Source of the DNA: Sphingobium quisquiliarum P25
GTDB lineage: Bacteria; Pseudomonadota; Alphaproteobacteria; Sphingomonadales; Sphingomonadaceae
Direction of reading: 5' to 3'
Assembly: GCF_000445065.1 (NCBI RefSeq)
Contig: NZ_ATHO01000040.1
Location: 1-48,102, forward strand
DNA length: 48,102 nucleotides
The notes below the pieces were generated by a model, which saw only the letters and a list, made by a program, of their open reading frames with translations, was not told the DNA's origin and ran no database searches. Both the position numbers and the translations under genes were made by a program. This document shows, one piece after another, positions 16,552 through 23,577 of the stretch. Positions within the stretch are counted from its first letter, which is position 1; each line of letters begins with the position of its first letter.

Positions 16552-17955
16552 TTGTTCAAGGGTTTGAAGCCCATCATTTACGGTGGCCGTGAAGTGTGGC
16601 CGCTGGTCGAAGGCGGCAAGGGCGTGGCCGTTTCCAACCATGCCAGTTCCGGCGCATGGGCTGCGGCAGGCGGCATCGGCACCGTGTCCGCCGTCAATGC
16701 CGACAGCTATGACAGCATGGGCAATATCATCCCGCAAATCTACCATGGCCGCACCCGCCGCGACCGCCATGAAGAACTGGTCGCCTATGCGATCGACGGT
16801 GCGGTCGAGCAGGTGAAACGCGCGTTCGAGATTGCGGGCGGCAAGGGTGCGATCAACATCAACATCCTGTGGGAAATGGGCGGCGCGCAGCGCGTGCTGC
16901 ATGGCGTGCTGGAAAAGACGCGCGGCATGGTGGCGGGTGTCACCTGCGGTGCTGGCATGCCCTACAAGCTGAGCGAAATCGCCGCTTCCTATGGCGTCAA
17001 TTATCTGCCTATCGTCAGTTCCGGCCGCGCATTCCGGGCACTGTGGAAGCGCGCTTATTCAAAAGCGTCGGAATGGCTGGCGGCGGTGGTCTATGAAGAT
17101 CCCTGGCTGGCAGGCGGGCATAACGGACTGTCCAATGCGGAGGACCCCCGCGAGCCGCAGGATCCCTATCCCCGCGTCAAGGCGCTGCGCGACACCATGC
17201 GCGAAGGCGGCATTTCGGACGAGGTGCCTATCGTGATGGCGGGCGGCGTATGGCACCTTAAGGATTGGAACGACTGGATCGACAATCCCGAACTCGGCAC
17301 GATCGCATTCCAGTTCGGCACGCGACCCTTGCTGACGCAGGAAAGCCCTATCCCGCAGGAATGGAAGCAGCGGCTGACGCAGCTTGAGCCCGGCGACGTC
17401 CTGCTGCACCGCTTTTCGCCGACCGGATTTTACAGTTCGGCGGTGCGCAACCCCTTCCTGCGCCAGTTGGAAGCGCGGTCGGAGCGCCAGATTCCGTTCA
17501 GCACCGAGCAGGCGGGCGATCATACGCATCAGCTCGACGCGGGCGTCAAAGGCAAGAATTTCTGGGTGACGCGCGGCGACCTGCTGCGCGCGCGCGAGTG
17601 GGTGGGGCAAGGCTTCACCTCCGCACTCAAGACGCCGGACAACACGCTCGTCTTCGTCACGGAAGAGGAGAAGGCGGAAATCCGCAAGGACCAGACCGAT
17701 TGCATGGGCTGCCTCAGCCAGTGCGCCTTTTCCAGTTGGATGGACAGCGAGACCAATTCGACCGGGCGTCTCGCCGATCCGCGCAGCTTCTGCATTCAAA
17801 AATCATTGCAGGAAGCGGTCCATGGCGGTGATCTGGACAAGAATCTGCTGTTCGCGGGGCATGGCGCCTACAAGTTCAAGCAAGACCCATTCTATTCCAA
17901 CGGGTTCGTGCCCACCGTCAAACAGCTGGTCGATCGCATTCTGACGGGCGACTGA
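16552..17955 (+). CDS. Nitronate monooxygenase family protein with Cys-rich C-terminus
   Basis: 467-aa FMN-dependent TIM-barrel protein of the nitronate monooxygenase / 2-nitropropane dioxygenase family (VSNHASSGAWAAAGGIGTVS, VTCGAGMPYKLSE, VPIVMAGGVWHLKDW). It is about 100-140 aa longer than classical enzymes. The extra C-terminal part carries CMGCLSQC (C-x2-C-x3-C) and a further Cys in RSFCIQK, a plausible iron-sulfur or metal site that the standard enzymes lack. Starts with TTG after GGGAGA. The stop overlaps the DUF2093 ATG (TGATG). The substrate is uncertain. Confidence 0.85.
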   Translation: MFKGLKPIIYGGREVWPLVEGGKGVAVSNHASSGAWAAAGGIGTVSAVNADSYDSMGNIIPQIYHGRTRRDRHEELVAYAIDGAVEQVKRAFEIAGGKGAININILWEMGGAQRVLHGVLEKTRGMVAGVTCGAGMPYKLSEIAASYGVNYLPIVSSGRAFRALWKRAYSKASEWLAAVVYEDPWLAGGHNGLSNAEDPREPQDPYPRVKALRDTMREGGISDEVPIVMAGGVWHLKDWNDWIDNPELGTIAFQFGTRPLLTQESPIPQEWKQRLTQLEPGDVLLHRFSPTGFYSSAVRNPFLRQLEARSERQIPFSTEQAGDHTHQLDAGVKGKNFWVTRGDLLRAREWVGQGFTSALKTPDNTLVFVTEEEKAEIRKDQTDCMGCLSQCAFSSWMDSETNSTGRLADPRSFCIQKSLQEAVHGGDLDKNLLFAGHGAYKFKQDPFYSNGFVPTVKQLVDRILTGD

Positions 17956-18164
17956 TGGCCGATATTCAAGGTCTTGCCGTGCTGAGCTATCACACGCCGC
18001 ATTTCGATGTCGTGCGGCCGGGGCAGTTCGTGCTTTGCGCCGTATCCGGTGAGCGAATCGACCTGGATGACTTGAAATATTGGAGTGCGGAGTTTCAGGA
18101 GGCCTATCGCGGGCCGGTGGAAGCGACGCAATCCATCCTGCGGCGGCGTGAAGGCGCGGCTTGA
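17955..18164 (+). CDS. DUF2093 family protein
   Basis: 69-aa DUF2093 protein, a small alphaproteobacterial family of unknown function. Recognisable stretches are GQFVLCAVSGERIDLDDLKYWS and EAYRGPVEA. Its ATG overlaps the nitronate monooxygenase stop by 1 nt, indicating co-translation. One Cys, no signal peptide or membrane segment. Confidence 0.88.
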   Translation: MADIQGLAVLSYHTPHFDVVRPGQFVLCAVSGERIDLDDLKYWSAEFQEAYRGPVEATQSILRRREGAA

Positions 18165-18324
18165 ACTGCCGTGAGGCAGGCTTTTAGGCGCTTGGTGGAC
18201 GTTTATCGTTAAAAAATGCCATTATGTGGGCAGTTTCCCCTGCTTTGACGGTTCCTTTTTCCGCGTCGGTCGTTTATACTTTCTATCAGGCGACAAAGAT
18301 CGCCTTAAGGAAGGATGCTCAACA

Positions 18325-18414
18325 ATGTCGCGGATCGATATTTTTGGCGATCGTTTATGTGTAGCCACCAGCCTGCTGATCATGGGGTGGTTCATCTACA
18401 ACGTTGCATTCTGA
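18325..18414 (+). CDS. Putative 29-aa membrane microprotein
   Basis: 29 codons. The peptide starts MSRIDIFGDRL and continues into a hydrophobic stretch VATSLLIMGWFIYNVAF with no charged residue, consistent with a single membrane-spanning helix. AAGGAAGG lies 11 nt before the ATG. The upstream 160 nt is AT-richer than its surroundings and includes a TATACT hexamer at 18275-18280. Not recognised as a known family; it could be chance, but the ribosome site plus helix makes it worth keeping. Confidence 0.45.
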   Translation: MSRIDIFGDRLCVATSLLIMGWFIYNVAF

Positions 18415-18933
18415 ACGTCCTGGGCCTCTAATTTCGACGAGGCGTTGACGCGAGCTTCTTTTCATACCGGCTGCGATCATGCGAGCCGTTGTCCATAGTT
18501 GATTGGCCATATGGGTCCCAGGCTGTCGCGCGCTATCGTGCATCTCATCTGCATTATCTAACCTTCATCCATCCGGAGCTTGTGCAGCGGCAGGCGTGGT
18601 GCCGGCGGCTTTATTTTCTCCACACCGGAGGGCATCGACTGCTGCTTCCATATTCGAACGGGGCAGGTGGCGCGTTCGAGCAGCGGGTCGGGGCGAATTG
18701 AGTGCCAGCGCTATAGGAGTTGCTGGAGACTTTTGCGGGTCGGGACAAAAGATCATCCGCAGCCTTAAAGCAAAGCTATCTTTCCTTTCTCCACGCGCAG
18801 AGTAGAGAAGCCCTGAGCCCAGGCTCCGCGGCTTTTGAAGGATGACAGCTTGCTCCGCGTCAACAACGGCTAAAGCGCACGGCACTGACGCGACGACGCA
18901 AGGTATCGTGTTCCTCCGAGCAAGGAGAAGACG
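18415..18933. other. Non-coding stretch of about 520 nt
   Basis: No convincing gene on either strand: the open frames here lack ribosome sites and show atypical amino-acid use. A weak hairpin (AAGCC at 18808-18812 with GGCTT at 18830-18834, followed by TTTT-like sequence) could end a transcript. The stretch is less GC-rich than the flanks and may hold a small RNA or decayed sequence, but nothing specific can be supported. Confidence 0.4.
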
Positions 18934-19086
18934 ATGACCAGCAGAACCAGCAGACGCGCCCGGCCCCGGCATTCACCGCGGCAGGCCGCGATTCATATCC
19001 CCCATTCAAGCTGGTCGCGCGTGCAGCGGCCAACGGCTGCGGCATCGATCGCGCCGGATGATTTCTGGGCGAGGCTGGGTATCTGA
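18934..19086 (+). CDS. Putative 50-aa basic small protein
   Basis: 50 codons starting at an ATG with a strong ribosome site (AAGGAGAAGACG directly upstream). The N-terminal half is very basic (TSRTSRRARPRHSPRQ), and the C-terminus PDDFWARLGI is acidic-aromatic. No family recognised. Its stop at 19084-19086 abuts the stop of the convergent purU gene with no spacer. The strong Shine-Dalgarno is the main argument for a real gene. Confidence 0.5.
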   Translation: MTSRTSRRARPRHSPRQAAIHIPHSSWSRVQRPTAAASIAPDDFWARLGI

Positions 19087-19953
19087 TCAGCGGAAGACGA
19101 CGGTCTTTCCGCCGTTCAGCAGCACGCGGCGGTCCGCGATCCAGCCGACCGCCCGTGCCAGTACCTGCGCTTCGATGTCGCGGCCGATACGGATCATATC
19201 CTCCGCCGTGGCGCGGTGATCGACACGCTCCACCGCCTGTTCGATGATTGGTCCTTCATCGAGTTCAGCCGTCACGAAATGAGCGGTCGCGCCGATCAGT
19301 TTCACGCCGCGATCATGCGCGCGGTGATAGGGACGCGCGCCCTTGAAGCTGGGCAGGAAGCTGTGATGGATGTTGATGCACCGGCCCGCGATACGCGTGA
19401 CCAGCGCATCCGACAGCACCTGCATATAGCGCGCGAGGATGAGATAATCGGAGCGTGTCCGGTCGAAAATATCGAGTAAACTAGTCTCTTGCACGGCTTT
19501 GTCGCCATTGGGCGGCAGCTCATGATAAGGGATGCCGTGCCATTCGGTGATCCGGCGCATGTCGGGATGGTTGGACACCACGCCCATGATGTCGATGGCG
19601 AGCATGCCGGTCTGCCAGCGATGGAGCAGGTCCGCCAGGCAATGCGATCCTTTTGATACGGCGATCAGCATGCGCGGGCGGTGGTTCGACGGCGTCAGGC
19701 TCCAATCCATGCTGAATTGAGCGCCAATGCCAGCGAACTCGGCGCAAAGCCGGTCCGTATCGGCCATGCGATCATCGGTCGCTTCGAACGCGACCCGCAT
19801 GAAGAAGCGCCCGGCTTCCCGGTCGGCATATTGCTGGCTGTCAGTGATGAAGCCGCCTCTTTCGGCCAGGAACTGGCTGACGGCGGCGACGATGCCGACG
19901 CGGTCCGCGCAGACGAGCGTCAGTATCCAGGAAGGAACAGCCGGATTGTTCAA
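19087..19953 (-). CDS. purU: Formyltetrahydrofolate deformylase
   Basis: 288 aa. Hydrolyses 10-formyl-THF to formate and THF, balancing one-carbon pools. The N-terminal ACT domain (about 5-85, LVCADRVGIVAAVSQFLAERGG) is followed by the formyltransferase fold with the catalytic set NIHHSFLPSFKGARPYH and VTAELDEGPIIEQ. The start is TTG at 19953 with GGAGGGG 5 nt upstream; it gives the family-typical N-terminus. Single gene; DUF1338 lies upstream on the same strand after a 60-nt gap. Confidence 0.95.
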   Translation of the reverse strand: MNNPAVPSWILTLVCADRVGIVAAVSQFLAERGGFITDSQQYADREAGRFFMRVAFEATDDRMADTDRLCAEFAGIGAQFSMDWSLTPSNHRPRMLIAVSKGSHCLADLLHRWQTGMLAIDIMGVVSNHPDMRRITEWHGIPYHELPPNGDKAVQETSLLDIFDRTRSDYLILARYMQVLSDALVTRIAGRCINIHHSFLPSFKGARPYHRAHDRGVKLIGATAHFVTAELDEGPIIEQAVERVDHRATAEDMIRIGRDIEAQVLARAVGWIADRRVLLNGGKTVVFR

Positions 19954-20013
19954 GAAACCCCTCCGCCAATATTGCGATAGCGGTTGCCTTATACGGCCGG
20001 CATGATCAAGCCG

Positions 20014-21033
20014 TTAAGGCTGCGGTGACGGCTGAGCGCTGGTCATCGCGAAAATGCCGGTGGCGTTGCCCGTATCGAAGCTGAGGTCCAGGCGTCCTGT
20101 CGCCGGGTCGATATCGCGGCTGATGAATTCATAGAAGGAGCCCGGAACGCGGCGCACTTCCTTGTCGGCGAACAGCCGTTCGACCGTGTCGGCGCGGAAG
20201 GCGGTCTGGCGCACGCGGCCCGTCCGGGAAATCTCTATCCTGTCCTTGATGGGCCAGCCTTCCTGCCGCAGCCGCTCCGCCAGCGCTTCCACATCGGCCA
20301 CGCGATCGGTCGCATGATTGAAGGCATTGCCCTCCGTGGCGATCCACGCCGCCTCATGGGATCGGGACAAGAGCAGTTCGTAGCCCGAAAGGGAGACGGG
20401 GTCATGATGCCTGTCGAACGCGGTGACGATGACAGGGAGAACCGCCGCTGCCTTATCGAACGTTACCGGCTCTCCGGCGGAGTAGCGGGCGAGCAGGTCC
20501 CGGCAATCGGCGTCGAGAGGGTCACGCGACGTTCCGAACAGGCGGCTGGCCGCTTCCTGGAATTCAGCGTCGAAACGGTCGACATGCAGTTCCGACAGGA
20601 AGAATTGGGGTATGTTTTCCGGCGCGTCCTTGTGCCGGTAGGCGCGGCCGGTCATCTTCAACCGGTCGAGCGGATAGACGGCGGCCATCTCATAGCCCAG
20701 CGGCAGGAATATGCGGGTGAAGGCGTCCTCGCCCGCTGGCAAGGCGCCGGTCGGACCGTGGGGCAGGCGCACGGTGCGCAGCGCGCCATGGTCGAAGACG
20801 ATCCTTTTTCCCTGCGCACGCACATTGGCGACATAGGCCGCTCCGTCAGGGACCCTTTGCAGCAGCCCGTGGAACAAGAGGACGTTCATCGCCATGGCGA
20901 AGGCGGCGCGTGAAATGGCGGGACCTTGCTCCCCCAGCAGTTGCGGATCGATGGCGAGCGAGGCCAATGCCTCGTCAGCGGCCTGCTCGCCTAAAGACGA
21001 TCGGATGAGGGCGGGGATATTTCCATTGCTCAT
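20014..21033 (-). CDS. DUF1338 2-oxoadipate dioxygenase/decarboxylase family
   Basis: 339-aa DUF1338 protein of the HglS/YdcJ family, Fe(II) enzymes of the vicinal oxygen chelate superfamily. HglS converts 2-oxoadipate to D-2-hydroxyglutarate in lysine catabolism. Metal-ligand regions visible: IVFDHGALRTV near residue 80 and EGNAFNHATDRV (His) further on, with ARYRHK-like GRAYRHKD between. No other lysine catabolic gene is nearby. The ATG at 21033 (MSNGNIPAL) is preferred over an in-frame 21084 start. Family secure, substrate inferred. Confidence 0.85.
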   Translation of the reverse strand: MSNGNIPALIRSSLGEQAADEALASLAIDPQLLGEQGPAISRAAFAMAMNVLLFHGLLQRVPDGAAYVANVRAQGKRIVFDHGALRTVRLPHGPTGALPAGEDAFTRIFLPLGYEMAAVYPLDRLKMTGRAYRHKDAPENIPQFFLSELHVDRFDAEFQEAASRLFGTSRDPLDADCRDLLARYSAGEPVTFDKAAAVLPVIVTAFDRHHDPVSLSGYELLLSRSHEAAWIATEGNAFNHATDRVADVEALAERLRQEGWPIKDRIEISRTGRVRQTAFRADTVERLFADKEVRRVPGSFYEFISRDIDPATGRLDLSFDTGNATGIFAMTSAQPSPQP

Positions 21034-21115
21034 GGCGCGCTCCGGTTGAGCACGGTTTATCGCCTCTTGCCGGAGAAAAGCCAAGCCTGACGCCCGTCAG
21101 CAGCCCGGCTTTTCC

Positions 21116-22111
21116 TCACATCTTCCGGGGCATGCACTCAGCGCCCGCAGCCTTGATCGCGCCGCAGAGGCGGGCGGCTTCCGCGCTGCTGGACAGTGGC
21201 CCGGCCTGGAGCTTTGTCACGGCCCCGCCCTTGACCAGGAAGAGTTGATAGGCGGACAGTCCGCCGACCTGACCTTTCAGCTTGTTCCAGAGCGCGCGGG
21301 CGCGGCCCTCTTCACTGAAAGCGCCCAACTGCACCCGCCATGGGCCGCTGGCCGGTTTTGCGGGCGGAGCGGCTTTGGCGGGAGCGGCCTTCTCCACCGG
21401 CTTGGGAGCAGCGGCGGGGGGCAGGGGCGCGGCGGTCCGCTTGCTTTCCGCCGGGGGCGATGCCTCCTTCCTCGCCGGAGTTGGGGCAGTGGCTGGCACG
21501 GAGGCCCCCTTCTTGTCGCGGCGGTCGTCCTGATCGAGCGCGGCGAGATCCTTGCGGCCTGCCTCATTCGCCATGGCGGCGCCCTGCTGACGCTGCGCGG
21601 CGGGGATATATTTGTCCATCTGCTTGAGGCTGGCGGTCGCCTGCGCCAGCCCGGCGGCCGACGCGCGGGTCATCAGAGCATAGGCGCGCACCCAATCCTT
21701 GGGCGTCAGGTCGCCGTTGAATAGCGCGGTGCCGACGATATATTGCGCGCGCGGCTCCCCCCGGTTGGCGGCGCGTTCCAGATAGGGCAGGGCGCTCGCC
21801 CGGTCGCCCTGCTGGAACATCAGCAGGCCCAGATTATCCTCCGCCCGCACATGACCCTGTTCGGCGGCCTTGCGATACCATTGGATCGCCGTGGCCATAT
21901 TGGCGGAAACGCCGCGGCCCAGCTTGTAGGCCTGACCCATGTTGAACTGCGCGTCGGGATCGCCCGCCTGGGCCAGCGGCTGCCATTCCGCAACGGCCTT
22001 GGCATAATCGCCCTGCTGCCATGCATCGACGCCAGTCTTGACGTCCGCCGCCGCCGGTTGCGCAAGGGCGGCCATCATTCCCGCGGCCAGCGCGGCCCAC
22101 ATCTGCTTCAT
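21116..22111 (-). CDS. Sel1-repeat and SPOR-domain periplasmic protein
   Basis: 331 aa. A signal peptide (MKQMWAALAAGMMAALAQPAAA) is followed by three to four Sel1/TPR-like repeats (about 35-165, e.g. DAQFNMGQAYKLGRGVSANM and AIQWYRKAAEQGHVRAEDNLG). A proline/alanine/lysine-rich linker leads to a C-terminal SPOR domain (about 255-331, GPWRVQLGAFSEEGRARALW). SPOR domains bind denuded glycan at division sites, so a septal or polar envelope role is likely. GGGAGC precedes the ATG at 22111. Divergent from parA over a 193-nt region with two CtrA-like boxes. Confidence 0.88.
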   Translation of the reverse strand: MKQMWAALAAGMMAALAQPAAADVKTGVDAWQQGDYAKAVAEWQPLAQAGDPDAQFNMGQAYKLGRGVSANMATAIQWYRKAAEQGHVRAEDNLGLLMFQQGDRASALPYLERAANRGEPRAQYIVGTALFNGDLTPKDWVRAYALMTRASAAGLAQATASLKQMDKYIPAAQRQQGAAMANEAGRKDLAALDQDDRRDKKGASVPATAPTPARKEASPPAESKRTAAPLPPAAAPKPVEKAAPAKAAPPAKPASGPWRVQLGAFSEEGRARALWNKLKGQVGGLSAYQLFLVKGGAVTKLQAGPLSSSAEAARLCGAIKAAGAECMPRKM

Positions 22112-22161
22112 CTGACATGCTCCCAGCGTATCGCTTTGCAGCAGCCTATGATCGAACAAGG

Positions 22162-22176
22162 TTAAGAGCAACTTAG
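22162..22176. promoter_or_regulatory. CtrA-like box 1 (SPOR/parA divergent promoter)
   Basis: TTAA-N7-TTAG (TTAA at 22162-22165, TTAG at 22173-22176), one base from the CtrA consensus TTAA-N7-TTAA. It lies 51 nt upstream of the SPOR/Sel1 ATG. Together with the second box 79 nt away it suggests that both divergent promoters answer to the CtrA protein encoded at 2730-3437. Confidence 0.55.
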
Positions 22177-22240
22177 CAACATTAACTATAGGCCCGCCGA
22201 TGCCCCCCCATTCCAGCCGCCGGAAGGCCCATGCGCCGCG

Positions 22241-22255
22241 TTAACCAAATTTTAG
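22241..22255. promoter_or_regulatory. CtrA-like box 2 (SPOR/parA divergent promoter)
   Basis: A second TTAA-N7-TTAG (TTAA at 22241-22244, TTAG at 22252-22255), 50 nt upstream of the parA GTG start. Same spacing and same deviation as box 1. AT-rich TTAA motifs are rare in this GC-rich window, so two correctly spaced pairs in one intergenic region are unlikely to be chance. Confidence 0.55.
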
Positions 22256-22304
22256 GCGCCTGCGTGGCAATTTCCCGGACGATTGAAAATCTGGGGGAAA
22301 TTGC

Positions 22305-23024
22305 GTGCGCATACTTGCTTTGGCATCGCAAAAGGGTGGTTCTGGAAAGACCACATTGTCCGGGCATCTGGCCGTGCAGGCGCAAATGGCCGGGGCGGGG
22401 CCTGTCGTCCTGATCGACATCGATCCGCAGGGGTCGCTTGCCGACTGGTGGAACGAGCGGGAAGCGGAGTTCCCCGCCTTTGCCCAGACGACGGTGGCGC
22501 GCCTTGCCGCCGATCTGGAGATATTGCGCCAGCAAGGGTTCAAGCTGGCCGTCATCGATACGCCGCCCGCCATCACCATGGCGATCCAGAGCGTCATTTC
22601 CGTGGCGGAATTGATCGTCGTTCCCACCCGTCCCAGCCCGCACGACCTGCGCGCCGTTGGCGCGACCGTGGACCTTTGCGAACGGGCGGGCAAGCCGCTG
22701 ATCTTCGTCGTGAACGCCGCCACCCCCAAGGCGCGCATCACGTCGGAAGCCGCCGTCGCGCTTTCCCAGCATGGCACGGTCGCGCCGGTCACGTTGCACC
22801 ATCGCACCGATTTCGCCGCATCCATGATCGACGGCCGCACGGTGATGGAGGTCGATCCCAAGGGACGCTCCGCCGGGGAGGTCGAACAGCTTTGGAGCTA
22901 TGTTTCCGACCGCCTGGAAAAGAATTTCCGGCGCACGGTATTTTCGGTGCCCCACAGCGGCAGCACATCGGGCGCGCTTCGTCCAGCGTCAGGCGGCTTT
23001 GGCCGCCGCGTCGTGGGCCAGTGA
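22305..23024 (+). CDS. parA: ParA family ATPase
   Basis: 239-aa MinD/ParA-type Walker ATPase. The deviant Walker A KGGSGKTTL (residues 10-18) follows the initiating MRILALASQ; switch/Walker B motifs include LIDIDPQGSLADWW and AVIDTPPA. It lacks an N-terminal HTH and has no parB or oriC neighbours, so it is not the chromosome-partition ParA. With the RHH protein immediately downstream it resembles ParA/accessory pairs that position envelope or division complexes, or a chromosomally fixed plasmid-type pair. Starts with GTG after GGGGGAAA. Candidate CtrA target. The gene symbol is generic. Confidence 0.88.
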   Translation: MRILALASQKGGSGKTTLSGHLAVQAQMAGAGPVVLIDIDPQGSLADWWNEREAEFPAFAQTTVARLAADLEILRQQGFKLAVIDTPPAITMAIQSVISVAELIVVPTRPSPHDLRAVGATVDLCERAGKPLIFVVNAATPKARITSEAAVALSQHGTVAPVTLHHRTDFAASMIDGRTVMEVDPKGRSAGEVEQLWSYVSDRLEKNFRRTVFSVPHSGSTSGALRPASGGFGRRVVGQ

Positions 23025-23038
23025 GGGAGGGAAGAGAC

Positions 23039-23560
23039 ATGGCCGAACCCAAACCGCTCGCCTCCCTGACCTCAGGCCTTCTCGCCCGCAAGGGAGCGGC
23101 CCAGCCCGCGATGCGCCGTCCCGTCATGGGCTTTGGCGGCCAGGCCGCCGCGGCGATGATGCAGGATGACCTTGGCTGGAACGACATGGGCTTTGACGTG
23201 ACGGAGCCCGAACCTGCTCCGACCGAACCCCGATCGGTGGTGGGCCTGACGCCCATGACCACGCCGGTGACCGCCGCGCCCGTTCCCCCGGTGGTGGTGG
23301 AGCGCGTGGAACTGGCGGAGCGCGTGAAGGACGCCGTCGCAGCCGCCGCGCCCGTTACCCGCACCGTGCCGAAAGGACGCAAGGCGGCTTTCACGCTGCG
23401 GCTGGATTCCGAACGGCATCTGCGGCTGCGGCTCGCCTGCGCGGTCAGCGGCCGATCGGCTCAGCAGATCGTGACCGATGCGCTGGACGCGCTGTTGGCC
23501 ACGCTGCCGGAAATCGACCGTCTGGCGCAGCAGGTGCCGGGCGAACGCGACACGCATTGA
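23039..23560 (+). CDS. ParA-linked protein with C-terminal ribbon-helix-helix domain
   Basis: 173 aa. The N-terminal 35 residues (PLASLTSGLLARKGAAQPAM) look like a short conserved segment. A disordered Pro/Thr/Val-rich middle (about 55-100) follows. The C-terminal 50 residues resemble a ribbon-helix-helix: a basic strand RKAAFTLRLDSERHLRLRLA followed by two helices (SGRSAQQIVTDALDALL). RHH partners of ParA (ParG/Omega type) bind DNA and stimulate the ATPase with a flexible N-terminal tail, which fits this layout. It is 14 nt after parA with AGGGAGGGAAGAG upstream. No named family is recognised with confidence. Confidence 0.7.
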   Translation: MAEPKPLASLTSGLLARKGAAQPAMRRPVMGFGGQAAAAMMQDDLGWNDMGFDVTEPEPAPTEPRSVVGLTPMTTPVTAAPVPPVVVERVELAERVKDAVAAAAPVTRTVPKGRKAAFTLRLDSERHLRLRLACAVSGRSAQQIVTDALDALLATLPEIDRLAQQVPGERDTH

Positions 23561-23577
23561 AGAAGAAGGACCACGGC

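Noticed and set aside
18245..18280. TTGACG ... TATACT as a promoter for the 29-aa gene
   Set aside because: The spacing between the two hexamers is 24 nt, too long for sigma-70.
18489..18805. 70- to 100-aa frames in the gap after the microprotein
   Set aside because: No ribosome site, overlapping frames on both strands of similar length, and no domain-like composition.
22283..23038. Upstream extension of the RHH gene overlapping parA
   Set aside because: The extended frame translates parA in the wrong frame into an Arg/Gly-rich sequence; the ATG at 23039 has its own ribosome site and gives a sensible protein.
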